NCBI RefSeq assembly: GCF_016786325.1
Contig: NZ_JADWYU010000197.1
Location: 18,485 to 72,709 of the forward strand
Direction: 5' to 3'
Length of the DNA stretch: 54,225 nt
Source of the DNA: Frankia nepalensis
Lineage (GTDB): Bacteria > Actinomycetota > Actinomycetes > Frankiales > Frankiaceae
Below, in pieces: positions 1 to 8,720 of the stretch. A model generated the notes under the pieces. It saw only the letters and a program-made list of their open reading frames with translations. It did not search any database and was not told the origin of the DNA. Numbering within the stretch: position 1 is the first letter of the stretch; each line of letters begins with the position of its first letter. Made by a program: the position numbers and the translations under genes.

Positions 1-872
1 TCGGCAACGGCACCACCACCGACAGCCTGGTTCCCGTCCAGGTCCCCGGCCTCACCGGCGTCACGGCCATCGCCGCCAGTGGCAACGCCGGGTACGCGCT
101 GCGCTGGGACGGCACCGTCTGGGCCTGGGGTTACAACAGCCTCGGCCAGCTCGGCAACGGCACCACCACCGACAGCCTGGTTCCCGTCCAGGTCCCCGGC
201 CTCACCGGCGTCACGGCCATCGCCGCCGGTGACACCAGCGGGTACGCGCTGCGCCGCGACGGCACCGTCCGGGCCTGGGGTGGCAACTTCTTCGGCCAGC
301 TCGGCAACGGCACCACCACCAACAGCCTCCAACCCGTCCGGGTCCCCGGCCTCACCGGCGTCACGGCCATCGCCGCCAGTGGCGCCAGCGGGTACGCGCT
401 GCGGCGCGACGGCACCGTCCGAGCCTGGGGTTACAACAGCCACGGCCAGCTCGGCAACGGCACCACCACCGACAGCCTGGTCCCCGTGCCGGTCACCGGC
501 CTCACCAACGTCCGCGCCCTCGCCGGCAACTTCCTGCACGCCTACGCGCTGCGCGGCAACGGCACCCTCTGGGCCTGGGGCAACAACACCCAGGGCCAGC
601 TCGGGAACGGCACCACCACCAACAGCTCGGTTCCCGTTCCCGTCAGTGGCACCACGGGCCTGGTCGGCGTGACCGCGATCTCCGCCGGCTTCGTCAGCGG
701 GTACGCGGTGCGCCAGGACGGCACCGCCTGGGCCTGGGGGAGCAACTTCCTCGGCCAGCTCGGCAACGGCACCACCACCGACAGCTCGTTGCCCGTCCCC
801 GTACTCGGGCTGAACAACGTCCGCGCCATCTCGGGCAGTGACTACAACGGCTACGCGATGGTGAGCGACTAG
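1..872 (+). CDS. RCC1-repeat (beta-propeller) protein, 5' truncated by window edge
   Basis: The reading frame is open from base 3 to a TAG at 870-872, giving 290 visible residues. They consist of tandem repeats of about 50 residues containing G-N-G-T-T-T-D-S, V-x-A-I-A-A-G, Y-A-L-R-x-D-G-T and A-W-G-x-N-x-x-G-Q-L-G. This is the RCC1 blade signature (YALRxDGTVWAWGxNxxGQLG). RCC1 repeats normally form a seven-bladed propeller; five full blades plus a partial one are visible, so the N-terminus and probably a signal peptide lie outside. Bacterial proteins of this type are often secreted or surface-exposed and their ligands are mostly unknown. The last two blades are more divergent than the first four. 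The family call is firm; the function is not known. Confidence 0.9.
   Translation, partial: GNGTTTDSLVPVQVPGLTGVTAIAASGNAGYALRWDGTVWAWGYNSLGQLGNGTTTDSLVPVQVPGLTGVTAIAAGDTSGYALRRDGTVRAWGGNFFGQLGNGTTTNSLQPVRVPGLTGVTAIAASGASGYALRRDGTVRAWGYNSHGQLGNGTTTDSLVPVPVTGLTNVRALAGNFLHAYALRGNGTLWAWGNNTQGQLGNGTTTNSSVPVPVSGTTGLVGVTAISAGFVSGYAVRQDGTAWAWGSNFLGQLGNGTTTDSSLPVPVLGLNNVRAISGSDYNGYAMVSD
1..872 (+). repeat. Tandem 150-bp coding repeats (RCC1 blades)
   Basis: The motif TCGGCAACGGCACCACCACC recurs at 1, 151, 301 and 451, with a variant at 601 and another copy at 760. The period is exactly 150 bp for the first five copies and 159 bp for the sixth. Copies 1-4 are nearly identical at nucleotide level, which suggests recent duplication or gene conversion. 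Confidence 0.92.
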
Positions 873-884
873 GCCTGGTGAGCC

Positions 885-919
885 GTACCTTGGCTGGCCG
901 TACTGGCCAGCCAAGGTGC
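885..919. terminator. Bidirectional hairpin terminator between convergent genes
   Basis: A perfect 12-bp inverted repeat (arms CCTTGGCTGGCC at 888-899 and GGCCAGCCAAGG at 905-916, loop GTACT) extends to 15 bp with one G-U pair. It lies between the ends of the RCC1 gene and the convergent regulator. There is no U-tract, as is common in high-GC actinobacteria. Confidence 0.8.
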
Positions 920-949
920 CGATCACCACACACAGCGCGCCCGGCCGAG

Positions 950-3937
950 TCAGCGCTGGGCGGCGAGGGCCTCGGGCATGAGTTCGGTCAGGACCCGGCG
1001 CATGTAGGCCAGGGCCTGGTGGTCGTCGAGGCTCGGCTCGGGTGGGGCCGCGGGCTGTGGGACGGCCCGCGCCGCCGCGTCGATGATCTGGCGGGCGGCG
1101 GCGACCAGGGTGGCCCAGTAGGGGGCCGTGTGGTCGAGGTGGCGCAGGATGCGGGCGGCCTCGGGCAGGCGGTCGACCTGGACCATCATGTTGACGAACT
1201 CGACGGCGGTGACGCACACGGCCTGCATGTTGCCGGAGTCGAGCAGCTCGTCGACGTAGCCCCGCAGGACGGCGAACGCGCGGCCCGCCTCGCCGCGCCG
1301 GAAGTAGGCGCCGGCCTCGACGCACCGGTTCGGCGAGTGGGTGCGCGCCGGCACCTCGACACCGACCGCCTCGCCGAACAGCTCCTCGGCGCGGTCGCGC
1401 CGGCCCCGCAGCATCGCCGAGTAGCCGAGCAGGATCAGCGACACGTTCAGCAGCGTCGGCGGGCCGCCGGCGCGGTAGCGGTCGACCAGCGCCGCGACGA
1501 TCGGATCGCCGTCGTCGAACCGCCCCGCGAAGATGAGCGCCGCGGCGACGTCGATCTCGAAGTGCTCGGCCAGATCGTGGTCGCCGCGGCGGCGCAGCCC
1601 CGCGATCAGAGGTGGGGTCGCTTCTTCTAGCGCCGGGTAGTCCTGGTGGACGCTCGCGCGGGCGTGGCGGGCCGCCGCGTCGTCGCGCGTGCCGTGGCGG
1701 GCCGCCAGGCGCTCGAACGCCGCCGGGTCCTGGGCGAGCTTGTAGCGTTGACCGGCCCAGGTCAGCCCGAACGCGACCACGTCGGTGTCCTCGGGGTCGG
1801 TGTCCTCGGGCGGGATCATGGCGAGCAGCCGTTCGACCCAGTCGCCGAGCTCGCCGCGGCTACGGCGCGGGATCTCCGTCACGATCGGCCGGACCAGCGC
1901 GTGCGCGAGCCGCCGGTCGCCCCGCGCGTGGGCCCAGCCGAACGCGGCCCGCAGGTTCGGCCACAGCTCGTCGAGCCGCGCGACCCCGGCGACCTCGCCC
2001 TGGCCGGTCAGCAGCCGGTGGATGGCGCCGAGCCGCTGGACGCACCAGGCGGCGTGGTGCTCGGCCATCAGGTCCGCCTCACCGGAGGCGGCCAGCTGCT
2101 CGGCGGCGAACTGGCGGATCGGCGCGAGCAGCCGCAGGCGCCGGCCAGACGGGCCGGGCTCGGCGATGACCATGGAACGGGCCACCAGCCTGCCCAGCAG
2201 CTCGTCGACGCCGGTAGCGACCGTGTCGGCCTCGATGGTCGCGTCTCCTCCGGCGCGCCCGCGTGCCTCGGCGTCCGCGCCCTCCTCGGCCGCGGCGGCC
2301 CACGCGGTGACGGTCTCGGCCGCGGCGACGTCGAACGCGCCGACGAAGACCGCCAGCCGGCGCAGCAGCCGCCGCTCGGCCGGGTCGAGCAGGTCATGGG
2401 ACCACCGGATGGTCGCGCGCATCGCCCGGTGGCGAGGCGCGCCGGACCGGCCACCGCCGACGAGCAGCCGCAGCTGGTCGTCGAGCCGGGCGAGCAGGTC
2501 CGCCGGAGTGAGGGTGGTCGTCCGGGCGGCGGCCAGCTCGACGGCCAGCGGGACGCCCTCCAGGCGGCGGCAGATCTGGACGACCTCCTGGTGCGCGGCG
2601 GCCGGGTCGAAGGCCGGCGACAGCGCCGTCGCGCGCTCGGTGAACAGCTCGACGGCCGGGCCGTCGGGCACCAGCGGGCCCACCGGGACGACCCGTTCGT
2701 GGCCGTCGCGCAGGCCGAGCGGCTCCCGCGACGTGGCGAGCACCCGCGTGCCCGGGCAGCCGTCGGCGATCGTCTGGGCGAGCGCCGCGGCCCCGTCCAC
2801 CACGTGCTCGCAGTTGTCCAGGACGAGCAGGACGCGGCGCGCGCGCAGGGACGCGACGACGGACGCGGTCAGCGCCCGCCCGGCGCTCTCCTTGACCCCG
2901 AGGGCGACGGCGACCGCCCGGGGGACGTCGGCGTCCGAGCCGATCTCGACCAGGTCGACGAGCCACGCGCCGTCGGCGTCGTCCTCCCGGCTCGCGGCGG
3001 CGACCGCGAGCCTGGTCTTGCCGATGCCGCCGGGCCCGACGAGGGTGACGACCGGAGCCGCCGCCAGGGCGGCGCGCACGGTCGCCAGGTCCTTCTCCCG
3101 GCCGATGAGCCGCCCGAGGCGCGGCGGCAGGTTCCCCGGCCGGCCCGTCCCCGCCGTCGGCGAGGCCAGCGCTGGCGAGGCCGGCGTCGGCCGGGGCGCG
3201 GGGGCCAGCCGTTCGTCGTGACCGAGTACCTGGGCCTCGAGCTCGCGCAGCCGAGGCCCGGGCTCGACGCCGAGATGCTCGACGAGGACACCCCGCGCCT
3301 TCTGGTAGGCGGCCAGGGCGTCCGTCTGCCGGCCCGACCGGTACAGCGCCGTCATCAGCAGCGCCCACAGCCCCTCCCGGAACGGGTGGGTGGTGGTGAG
3401 CTCGGTCAGCCGGCCGACCGCCGCCTCCGGGTCGGTCTCGACCCGGCGCGTGAGCTCGGCCTCCACCACGGCCAGCCAGCGCTCGACCAGCCCGTCCACC
3501 GCGGGCGCCAGGCCGGGGACGTCCAGGCCCGCGAGCGGGACCCCGGACCACTCGGCGAGCGCCGCGTCCAGGTCACCGGCGTCGGCGTGCCGGGAGAACC
3601 GGACCACGTCGATCGCCTCGGGCGCCAGGTCCAGGCGGTAGGCGGCGTTCACCGTGGCGATCGCGGACGGGCCGAGGGCCTGGCGCAGCCGGACGACGTA
3701 GGACTGCAGGGTCCGCTCGGCCGTGCGCGGCCGCTCCTCGCCCCACACCAGTTCCACCAGCCGCCGGACGGGCACCGCCGCCCCGGGCGACAGGGCGAGC
3801 GCGGCGAGCAGCGCCTGGCACTTCGGCGGGCCCACGTCGGCCGGTTCGCCGCGTCCGGTGACGGCGCCGACGCCGCCCAACAACGTGACCCGAACATCCA
3901 GGAGGATTCGGGCGTCCTGGACGGCCACGGCGCTCAC
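950..3937 (-). CDS. AfsR/SARP-type BTAD transcriptional regulator with STAND NTPase domain
   Basis: A 995-residue protein from GTG at 3937, preceded by GGGGAGGG about 5 nt upstream; the frame stays open further upstream but without a better start. An N-terminal OmpR-like winged helix (residues ~15-95, ending in TLQSYVVRLRQALG) is followed by a bacterial transcriptional activation domain (~100-245). After a Pro/Ala-rich linker comes a nucleotide-binding domain with Walker A GPGGIGKT (~300), Walker B VLLVLDNCEH and the sensor stretch ATSREPLGL. The C-terminal ~400 residues are helical and TPR-like. AfsR-class proteins are cytoplasmic activators that gate DNA binding by nucleotide state, commonly of secondary-metabolism genes. 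No biosynthetic cluster adjoins it, so its target is unknown. It is divergent from the membrane-protein gene at 4129. Confidence 0.88.
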   Translation of the reverse strand: MSAVAVQDARILLDVRVTLLGGVGAVTGRGEPADVGPPKCQALLAALALSPGAAVPVRRLVELVWGEERPRTAERTLQSYVVRLRQALGPSAIATVNAAYRLDLAPEAIDVVRFSRHADAGDLDAALAEWSGVPLAGLDVPGLAPAVDGLVERWLAVVEAELTRRVETDPEAAVGRLTELTTTHPFREGLWALLMTALYRSGRQTDALAAYQKARGVLVEHLGVEPGPRLRELEAQVLGHDERLAPAPRPTPASPALASPTAGTGRPGNLPPRLGRLIGREKDLATVRAALAAAPVVTLVGPGGIGKTRLAVAAASREDDADGAWLVDLVEIGSDADVPRAVAVALGVKESAGRALTASVVASLRARRVLLVLDNCEHVVDGAAALAQTIADGCPGTRVLATSREPLGLRDGHERVVPVGPLVPDGPAVELFTERATALSPAFDPAAAHQEVVQICRRLEGVPLAVELAAARTTTLTPADLLARLDDQLRLLVGGGRSGAPRHRAMRATIRWSHDLLDPAERRLLRRLAVFVGAFDVAAAETVTAWAAAAEEGADAEARGRAGGDATIEADTVATGVDELLGRLVARSMVIAEPGPSGRRLRLLAPIRQFAAEQLAASGEADLMAEHHAAWCVQRLGAIHRLLTGQGEVAGVARLDELWPNLRAAFGWAHARGDRRLAHALVRPIVTEIPRRSRGELGDWVERLLAMIPPEDTDPEDTDVVAFGLTWAGQRYKLAQDPAAFERLAARHGTRDDAAARHARASVHQDYPALEEATPPLIAGLRRRGDHDLAEHFEIDVAAALIFAGRFDDGDPIVAALVDRYRAGGPPTLLNVSLILLGYSAMLRGRRDRAEELFGEAVGVEVPARTHSPNRCVEAGAYFRRGEAGRAFAVLRGYVDELLDSGNMQAVCVTAVEFVNMMVQVDRLPEAARILRHLDHTAPYWATLVAAARQIIDAAARAVPQPAAPPEPSLDDHQALAYMRRVLTELMPEALAAQR

Positions 3938-4128
3938 CGCCCTCCCCGCGCGCCGATCCTGCTCCGCGTCGGTCCTTCTCGGTGCCGGTTGGCTTCGGCG
4001 CCCCGATCCTCGCGCACCTGGACGGGCCGTCGGGTCCGAAAGCCGCCTCAACCGTATCTCAACAGATCTTCGACAGCGGCCAGGCAGCGTCGAGGGAGAA
4101 CGGCACCGAGCGTGGGAGGCGGACGGCG

Positions 4129-4788
4129 ATGACAGGCCCGGCGGCGACACCGATGATTCCGAGGGCGACCGTGACGAGCCCGAGAGCGGCAACGACACGC
4201 GTGGCGGTGGCGAGGACAGGTCCGATCGCGCCAGGCGGCCGCGACGGCGGGATCGTGTCGCCGCTTCGAGCGGCGGGTGCCACCAGGCAGGCGGACGCTG
4301 CCTGGGCGGCGGCGCACGCCGCGCCGGACCCCGCCGTGGACGGCGCGGATCGCGCGGCCGACGGGCTCGCGCCGGGGCGCGACCCGTCGGGCAGGTTCGC
4401 GCGCGGTGTGCCGCCAAGGCTGTGGGGCGGCCTGCTGCTGGCCGGCTTCGGGACGATCGCGGCGATCCAGCCGGGACCGGAGGCCCGTCCGCCGACCCAG
4501 CCGCCGTGGGCCGACGCAGCCTCGGCCGTCACCGTGGTGCTGCTGCTGGCGTCCGCCGCCGCGCTGCTCGCCGGCCGGCGCTGGGCGTTCGGCCCGGCGA
4601 GCTACGCGGCTGGCGGCCTGACCGTGCTGTCGGCGCTGTGCCCGACCTGGCAGCACCACCAGGTCGGCGCGTGGTGGGTGGCCCAGTCCGTCATCAGCGC
4701 CGCGCTGCTCGCCGGGTCGCTGTACGCGCGGTCCCAGAAGGCCGGCGACGTTCTCGTCGGCGGGTGCGCGCGTGAGGCCGTCCGATGA
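4129..4788 (+). CDS. Small integral membrane protein, unknown function
   Basis: 219 residues from ATG 4129 with GGGAGG 9 nt upstream; an upstream in-frame ATG at 3982 lacks a Shine-Dalgarno sequence. The first ~95 residues are Ala/Arg-rich and cytosolic in character. They are followed by about four hydrophobic segments (around LWGGLLLAGFGTIAAI, VTVVLLLASAAALLAG, SYAAGGLTVLSALCP and WWVAQSVISAALLAGSLY). The stop codon overlaps the start of the next gene as ATGA at 4785-4788, so translation is probably coupled to the downstream oxidoreductase. I do not recognise a specific family; a DoxX-like four-helix membrane protein is one possibility. Confidence 0.65.
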   Translation: MTGPAATPMIPRATVTSPRAATTRVAVARTGPIAPGGRDGGIVSPLRAAGATRQADAAWAAAHAAPDPAVDGADRAADGLAPGRDPSGRFARGVPPRLWGGLLLAGFGTIAAIQPGPEARPPTQPPWADAASAVTVVLLLASAAALLAGRRWAFGPASYAAGGLTVLSALCPTWQHHQVGAWWVAQSVISAALLAGSLYARSQKAGDVLVGGCAREAVR

Positions 4789-5765
4789 AGGCGATCGTCC
4801 AGGAGCGGTTCGGCCCGCCGGACAGCCTGCGGCTCGCCGACGTCGACATGCCCAGGGTCGGCCCGGACGACGTGCTGGTCCGGGTGCGCGCCGCCGGGCT
4901 CAACCCGTACGACTGGCACATGCTGCGCGGCGACCCGTACGTCGCGCGCCTGATGGGCGGGGTTGGCGCGCGGCGGCCGAAGGCCCGGGTGGCCGGCATC
5001 GACGCGGCCGGGACCGTCGAGCGGGTCGGGGAGAACGTGCGCGACGTGCGGCCGGGTGACGAGGTGTTCGGCCTGTGCGCCGGCGCCCTCGCGGAGTACG
5101 CGCTCGTCGCGCCGCGCGGGCTGGTAATCCGGAAGCCGGCGGGCCTGACCTTCGAGCAGGCGGCGGCCATCCCGCTGGCGGGCGGGACGGCGCTGCGGGC
5201 GGTCCGGGACGTCGCCCGGCTGCGCGCCGGGCAGCGCCTGCTCGTCAACGGCGCCGCCGGCGGAGTCGGCACGTTCGCGGTCCAGATCGCGGTCGCGCTG
5301 GGCGTCGAGGTCACCGGGGTGTGCGGCACCCGCAACGTGGAGCTGGTGCGCGCGCTGGGCGCCACGCGCGTCGTCGACTACACCGCCGAGGACTTCCTCG
5401 ACGGGCCGGAACACCACGACGCCCTTCTCGACAACGTCGGCAACCGGCGGCTGCGTCACCTGCGCCGCGCGCTGACGCCGACGGGAACCCTCGCGATGAA
5501 CAGCGGTGGCGCGCCCGGCCAGGTGATCGGGGCGGTCGCCAACTTCCCGCGCGGTCTCGCGCTCAACCTGTTCGTGCGGCAGCGGATCCGCCCGTTCGTC
5601 TGGAAGCCCGAACGCGCCGACCTGCTGACCCTCGCCGAGCTGGTCGAGGGCGGGAAGCTCACCCCGGTGCTCGACCGGACCTACCCGCTGCCCGACGCCG
5701 CCGAGGCCCTGCGTCACGTCGAGGGCGGCCACGCCCGAGGCAAGGTGGTCGTCACCGTCGGCTGA
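4785..5765 (+). CDS. NAD(P)-dependent medium-chain alcohol dehydrogenase / quinone oxidoreductase family
   Basis: 326 residues in the medium-chain dehydrogenase/reductase fold. The N-terminal GroES-like domain (residues 1-125) includes GPDDVLVRVRAAGLNPYDWH. The Rossmann domain starts near residue 150 with NGAAGGVGTFAVQIA, the AxxGxxG nucleotide-binding motif. The Cys/His zinc ligands of classical alcohol dehydrogenases are absent, so this belongs with the zinc-independent quinone oxidoreductases (RTN4IP1-like), which usually reduce quinones or enones with NAD(P)H. It follows the membrane protein through an ATGA overlap. The exact substrate cannot be read from sequence. Confidence 0.88.
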   Translation: MKAIVQERFGPPDSLRLADVDMPRVGPDDVLVRVRAAGLNPYDWHMLRGDPYVARLMGGVGARRPKARVAGIDAAGTVERVGENVRDVRPGDEVFGLCAGALAEYALVAPRGLVIRKPAGLTFEQAAAIPLAGGTALRAVRDVARLRAGQRLLVNGAAGGVGTFAVQIAVALGVEVTGVCGTRNVELVRALGATRVVDYTAEDFLDGPEHHDALLDNVGNRRLRHLRRALTPTGTLAMNSGGAPGQVIGAVANFPRGLALNLFVRQRIRPFVWKPERADLLTLAELVEGGKLTPVLDRTYPLPDAAEALRHVEGGHARGKVVVTVG

Positions 5766-5783
5766 ACAGGCGCGGTTCGGCCG

Positions 5784-5888
5784 TCAGCGCGGCGCGCCGG
5801 CGGATTCGTGCCGGGCCAGCAGCGTCGCCGCGCTGTCGCCGGACAGGCGGGGCAGCGCGCCGTCCGGCCAGCCAGCAGGAGCATTCAT
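5784..5888 (-). pseudogene. Possible 3' remnant of a high-GC gene at the edge of the low-GC TIR gene
   Basis: A 34-codon frame from ATG 5888 to TGA 5784 has normal high-GC codon usage and an ordinary-looking C-terminal sequence (ends LLARHESAGAPR). It abuts the stop of the lower-GC TIR-WD40 gene. It could be the tail of a gene disrupted when that segment arrived, or a chance frame. Confidence 0.2.
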
Positions 5889-8116
5889 TCGCACGGGGGG
5901 TCGTAGGGCGTGTCTGGGAGGACGATCCTCCACTCCGCCTCCGTGAGATTGTTGACGGGGTCGGCGCAAGCGCCAGCAACTATCCGGGTGGTGTCGAGCT
6001 CCCATAGTCGTGCGCCTGTGGGATTTCCAGTGGCGAGCAGACCTCCGTCCGAAGTGAATTCCGCGTCGTAAACGGCTTTCCCGTGAACCAGGACGGCTAG
6101 TGGACGGTCTATTTGGCCCCGGCTGGAGGAATCCCACAGCCGTACGCCCCCGTCTGGACTGACCGTGGCGATCAGGGAACCGTCGGGGCTAAAAACGGGG
6201 TCGTAAAGCGTTGAAGCTCCTCCCAGCGATGCCAATAGGCCCCAGCCGTTCCCGTCCCACAATCGAACAGTTCCGTCTGAACTGCCGGTGGCTAGCAGAT
6301 CGGCGCCTGCGGGGGTGAACGCGACGTAGTCAACCGTGTCATTGTGTCCGAGTGTGGCGACTGGAGAGTTGGCTTTGCTGGCAAGGTCGATCTTCCAGAC
6401 CATAGTTGTCTTATCCTCACTGCCCGCTGCTATCACTCTGCCATCGGAGCTAAAGGCCAGGTTGTTAATCGCGTCGAGATGTCCGACAAGAGTCGATGCT
6501 GGACGATCTGACTTATCTAGGTCCGAAATTCTCCATACGTATACCAAACCCTCGTCGTCACCACTGGCAAGCAAATCGGATCCTGCGGGGCCGAAATCCA
6601 CGGCATTCACGGGGGAACTTGAGCTTCCGAGGGTTGCAAGGGGTCGATCTACCGATCCGCGGCTGGTAGTGTCCCACAACCACACCTTGCCCGTCTGGTC
6701 ACCCACCGCTAGAAACTCCCCGCCGGGACTGAATGCCACATTCGAGGTGCTCACGTTGGATCCCTTGAAGGTGGCCAGCGGCCGGTCGACCAGACCTTGG
6801 CCCGCGAGTCCCCACAATAGTATGGTGCCATTTTTCGCCACGGTCGCGAGCAAATCAGTATTCCTCGGCCCGAAAACGACGCCATCGTACACGTCGCCCA
6901 ACTGATGACGTCCAAGAGTGGCTAAGGGTTCGTCGATCTCGCCACGGCTTCCAGTGGTCCAGAGCCTAACGTCAGCGTCGTTGTCTCCGGTGGCGAGAAG
7001 GTCGCCATCAGGGCTTAACCCGAGACTAAATACTTCTTCCGGATGTCGCAGCAGGGCCAGCGGCCGATCAGTTGGTACGAGTAGGTCGATCACGGCAATA
7101 CGGGCCTCTCTGGTCGGTGCTACGCGGTAGGCGGCAATAGCATAACGGCGCGCGAGCGCTGGCCGGTCGTCGACAACAGTTGACGCGGCAGTGGCGAGTT
7201 GTCGTGAGGAAGCCTCGGCATCAAACGCTTGATGATCACTGTCGAGATTATTCCATGGACTCCAATGCGCTAGCATTGATGCTGCAGATACTAGTGCTAG
7301 CAGCGCGGCGGTGAGCATTAATTTTCGTGGCGGCCTGTGCGTGAGAAGAAAACCCTGAGGCGTGATGGATGTCTTCACCATACGGCGCCTTGGGATATCA
7401 CTCGCAACATGATCGTATGGGCCTGGCTTGCTGATCGGCGTGACATCGAGGAACTCGCCGCGCCGATGTGGGAGCGCAGCCGCGTACCTGCCGCCGTCTT
7501 TAGACCATCGACTGGCGCCAGTCTCTCCTTTGGGCGGATGCGATCGCTGCTTCCGGCCGATTCGGTACTGTGAGTCAACAGGGGCTGGTCGCTGGCCCGG
7601 AAAATCGGGCGCCACGTCCGAAAGACCTGACATCGGGGCGGGCGGTACCACCTTGGTCGGGAAAGTTGGCTCAGACTGCGGTTTCGCGCGACCGTCAAGC
7701 GCCGCTCGTATCTTGGTCAACAAGAGGCTGCGGGCTTCGTCTGTCTCAAGATCGAACAAGTCAAAGGATACAACGCCGTCTAGAAGAGCGGGTCGCGGAC
7801 ATTCCTCGACCCTGATAGGGATAACCTTTCTAGTGAATCCATCGGGATCCTGTATGTAGGCCGCCTGCCATTCTGCTTGCCCGTAGACGGAGGTCAAATA
7901 TGCGTGTGAAAGGATGGAGATAATCCGATCCGCGCCTCGCACTCCATCTATCATCCGGCTCATCCAATGGGCGCCCGGGACGAAGTCCCATGCTTGAACT
8001 AGGACGCTGAACCCTTCGTCCTCGAGTTGCCATGCGATCCACTCCGCCCATTCTCGATCGGCTCCTGAATAGGAAACGAAGAAATCCCAGTGGTCGCCGC
8101 TGGATGGGGTCACCAT
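5885..8116 (-). CDS. TIR domain - transmembrane - WD40 propeller protein (putative immune effector)
   Basis: 743 residues from ATG 8116; an in-frame GTG at 8176 would add 20 residues, and neither start has a clear Shine-Dalgarno. Residues 10-140 form a bacterial TIR domain (WDFFVSYSGADREWAEWIAW...VIPIRVEE). Glu82 lies nine residues after Tyr73 in AYLTSVYGQAEW, the spacing of the catalytic Glu in NAD-cleaving TIR domains. A Pro/Arg-rich linker leads to one hydrophobic segment (~264-284). Eight WD40 blades follow (~360-720), each with a form of FSPDG..LATG...VRLW, then the NLTEAEW...Y.PPC tail seen on many actinobacterial WD40 proteins. A membrane-anchored sensor propeller with an NADase output is the likely plan. 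Base composition is clearly lower in GC than the neighbours, suggesting transfer. Confidence 0.88.
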   Translation of the reverse strand: MVTPSSGDHWDFFVSYSGADREWAEWIAWQLEDEGFSVLVQAWDFVPGAHWMSRMIDGVRGADRIISILSHAYLTSVYGQAEWQAAYIQDPDGFTRKVIPIRVEECPRPALLDGVVSFDLFDLETDEARSLLLTKIRAALDGRAKPQSEPTFPTKVVPPAPMSGLSDVAPDFPGQRPAPVDSQYRIGRKQRSHPPKGETGASRWSKDGGRYAAALPHRRGEFLDVTPISKPGPYDHVASDIPRRRMVKTSITPQGFLLTHRPPRKLMLTAALLALVSAASMLAHWSPWNNLDSDHQAFDAEASSRQLATAASTVVDDRPALARRYAIAAYRVAPTREARIAVIDLLVPTDRPLALLRHPEEVFSLGLSPDGDLLATGDNDADVRLWTTGSRGEIDEPLATLGRHQLGDVYDGVVFGPRNTDLLATVAKNGTILLWGLAGQGLVDRPLATFKGSNVSTSNVAFSPGGEFLAVGDQTGKVWLWDTTSRGSVDRPLATLGSSSSPVNAVDFGPAGSDLLASGDDEGLVYVWRISDLDKSDRPASTLVGHLDAINNLAFSSDGRVIAAGSEDKTTMVWKIDLASKANSPVATLGHNDTVDYVAFTPAGADLLATGSSDGTVRLWDGNGWGLLASLGGASTLYDPVFSPDGSLIATVSPDGGVRLWDSSSRGQIDRPLAVLVHGKAVYDAEFTSDGGLLATGNPTGARLWELDTTRIVAGACADPVNNLTEAEWRIVLPDTPYDPPCE

Positions 8117-8176
8117 TGTGAAAGCGACACAAGCGCGTCGCGCCGTTCGATAGCCACGACATCCCCCGATGTCCAC

Positions 8177-8720
8177 TCTGCGAGGTCCTAGGACCGGCGC
8201 GCCTCAGACTTGAGATGGTCATGACGATAGTCGGTCGGCTGTAGCGATCCGGCGACGAACCGGTGGTACTCAGGTAGAGCCAGTCCTCGATCTGGTCCGG
8301 TGCCAGAGATCGACGGCGATGCCTTCGAAGCGCTCGTAGGGGGTGACCAGCCGGCGCCGGGCGGGCGCGTGCGGCAGATCACGGGGCTGAGTTCGGCGGC
8401 GCGGATGACGTAGACGGTTCGACGAGTATCTGGCGCACAAGACCTGCTCACGGGCATGTTCGTTCGACGGCGTTGTGTGCTCGGCGCCGTCATCACGACA
8501 CACTGGCCTTGGCGTGGAACCTCGCGCCGGACCGGGCGTGCTACCCATCGATCGTCATTCGCTTGTGGAGGTGGTCGCCGCGACGCGTCGTTGGCCGCGA
8601 TTTCCCCAAGCATTTGGCGATCACGGCACGGCCAGGCCCGGCCGTCGCATCGTCGGGACAGGCGGAAGCCGCGGTCCGAGTATCCGTCGGTGGGATGGGC
8701 AGTCCGATACGGTTGGGGCC
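8177..8720. other. Intergenic stretch of mixed composition, no gene recognised
   Basis: About 540 bp between the TIR gene and the pentapeptide gene. Composition rises from ~60% to ~70% GC. Short minus-strand frames exist but none shows a family signature or ribosome binding site. It may contain decayed sequence at the right border of the low-GC segment. Confidence 0.4.
8708..8713 (+). promoter_or_regulatory. -10 box of a likely leaderless promoter
   Basis: TACGGT matches TAnnnT and ends 7 nt before the GTG at 8721, the geometry expected when transcription starts at the start codon. No convincing -35 was seen. Confidence 0.45.

Noticed and set aside
1646..4132. Long plus-strand open frame (828 codons) opposite the BTAD regulator
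   Set aside because: It is the antisense shadow of a high-GC coding strand: composition is Arg/Gly/Pro-rich, no domain is recognisable, and the opposite strand has clear AfsR motifs and a ribosome binding site.
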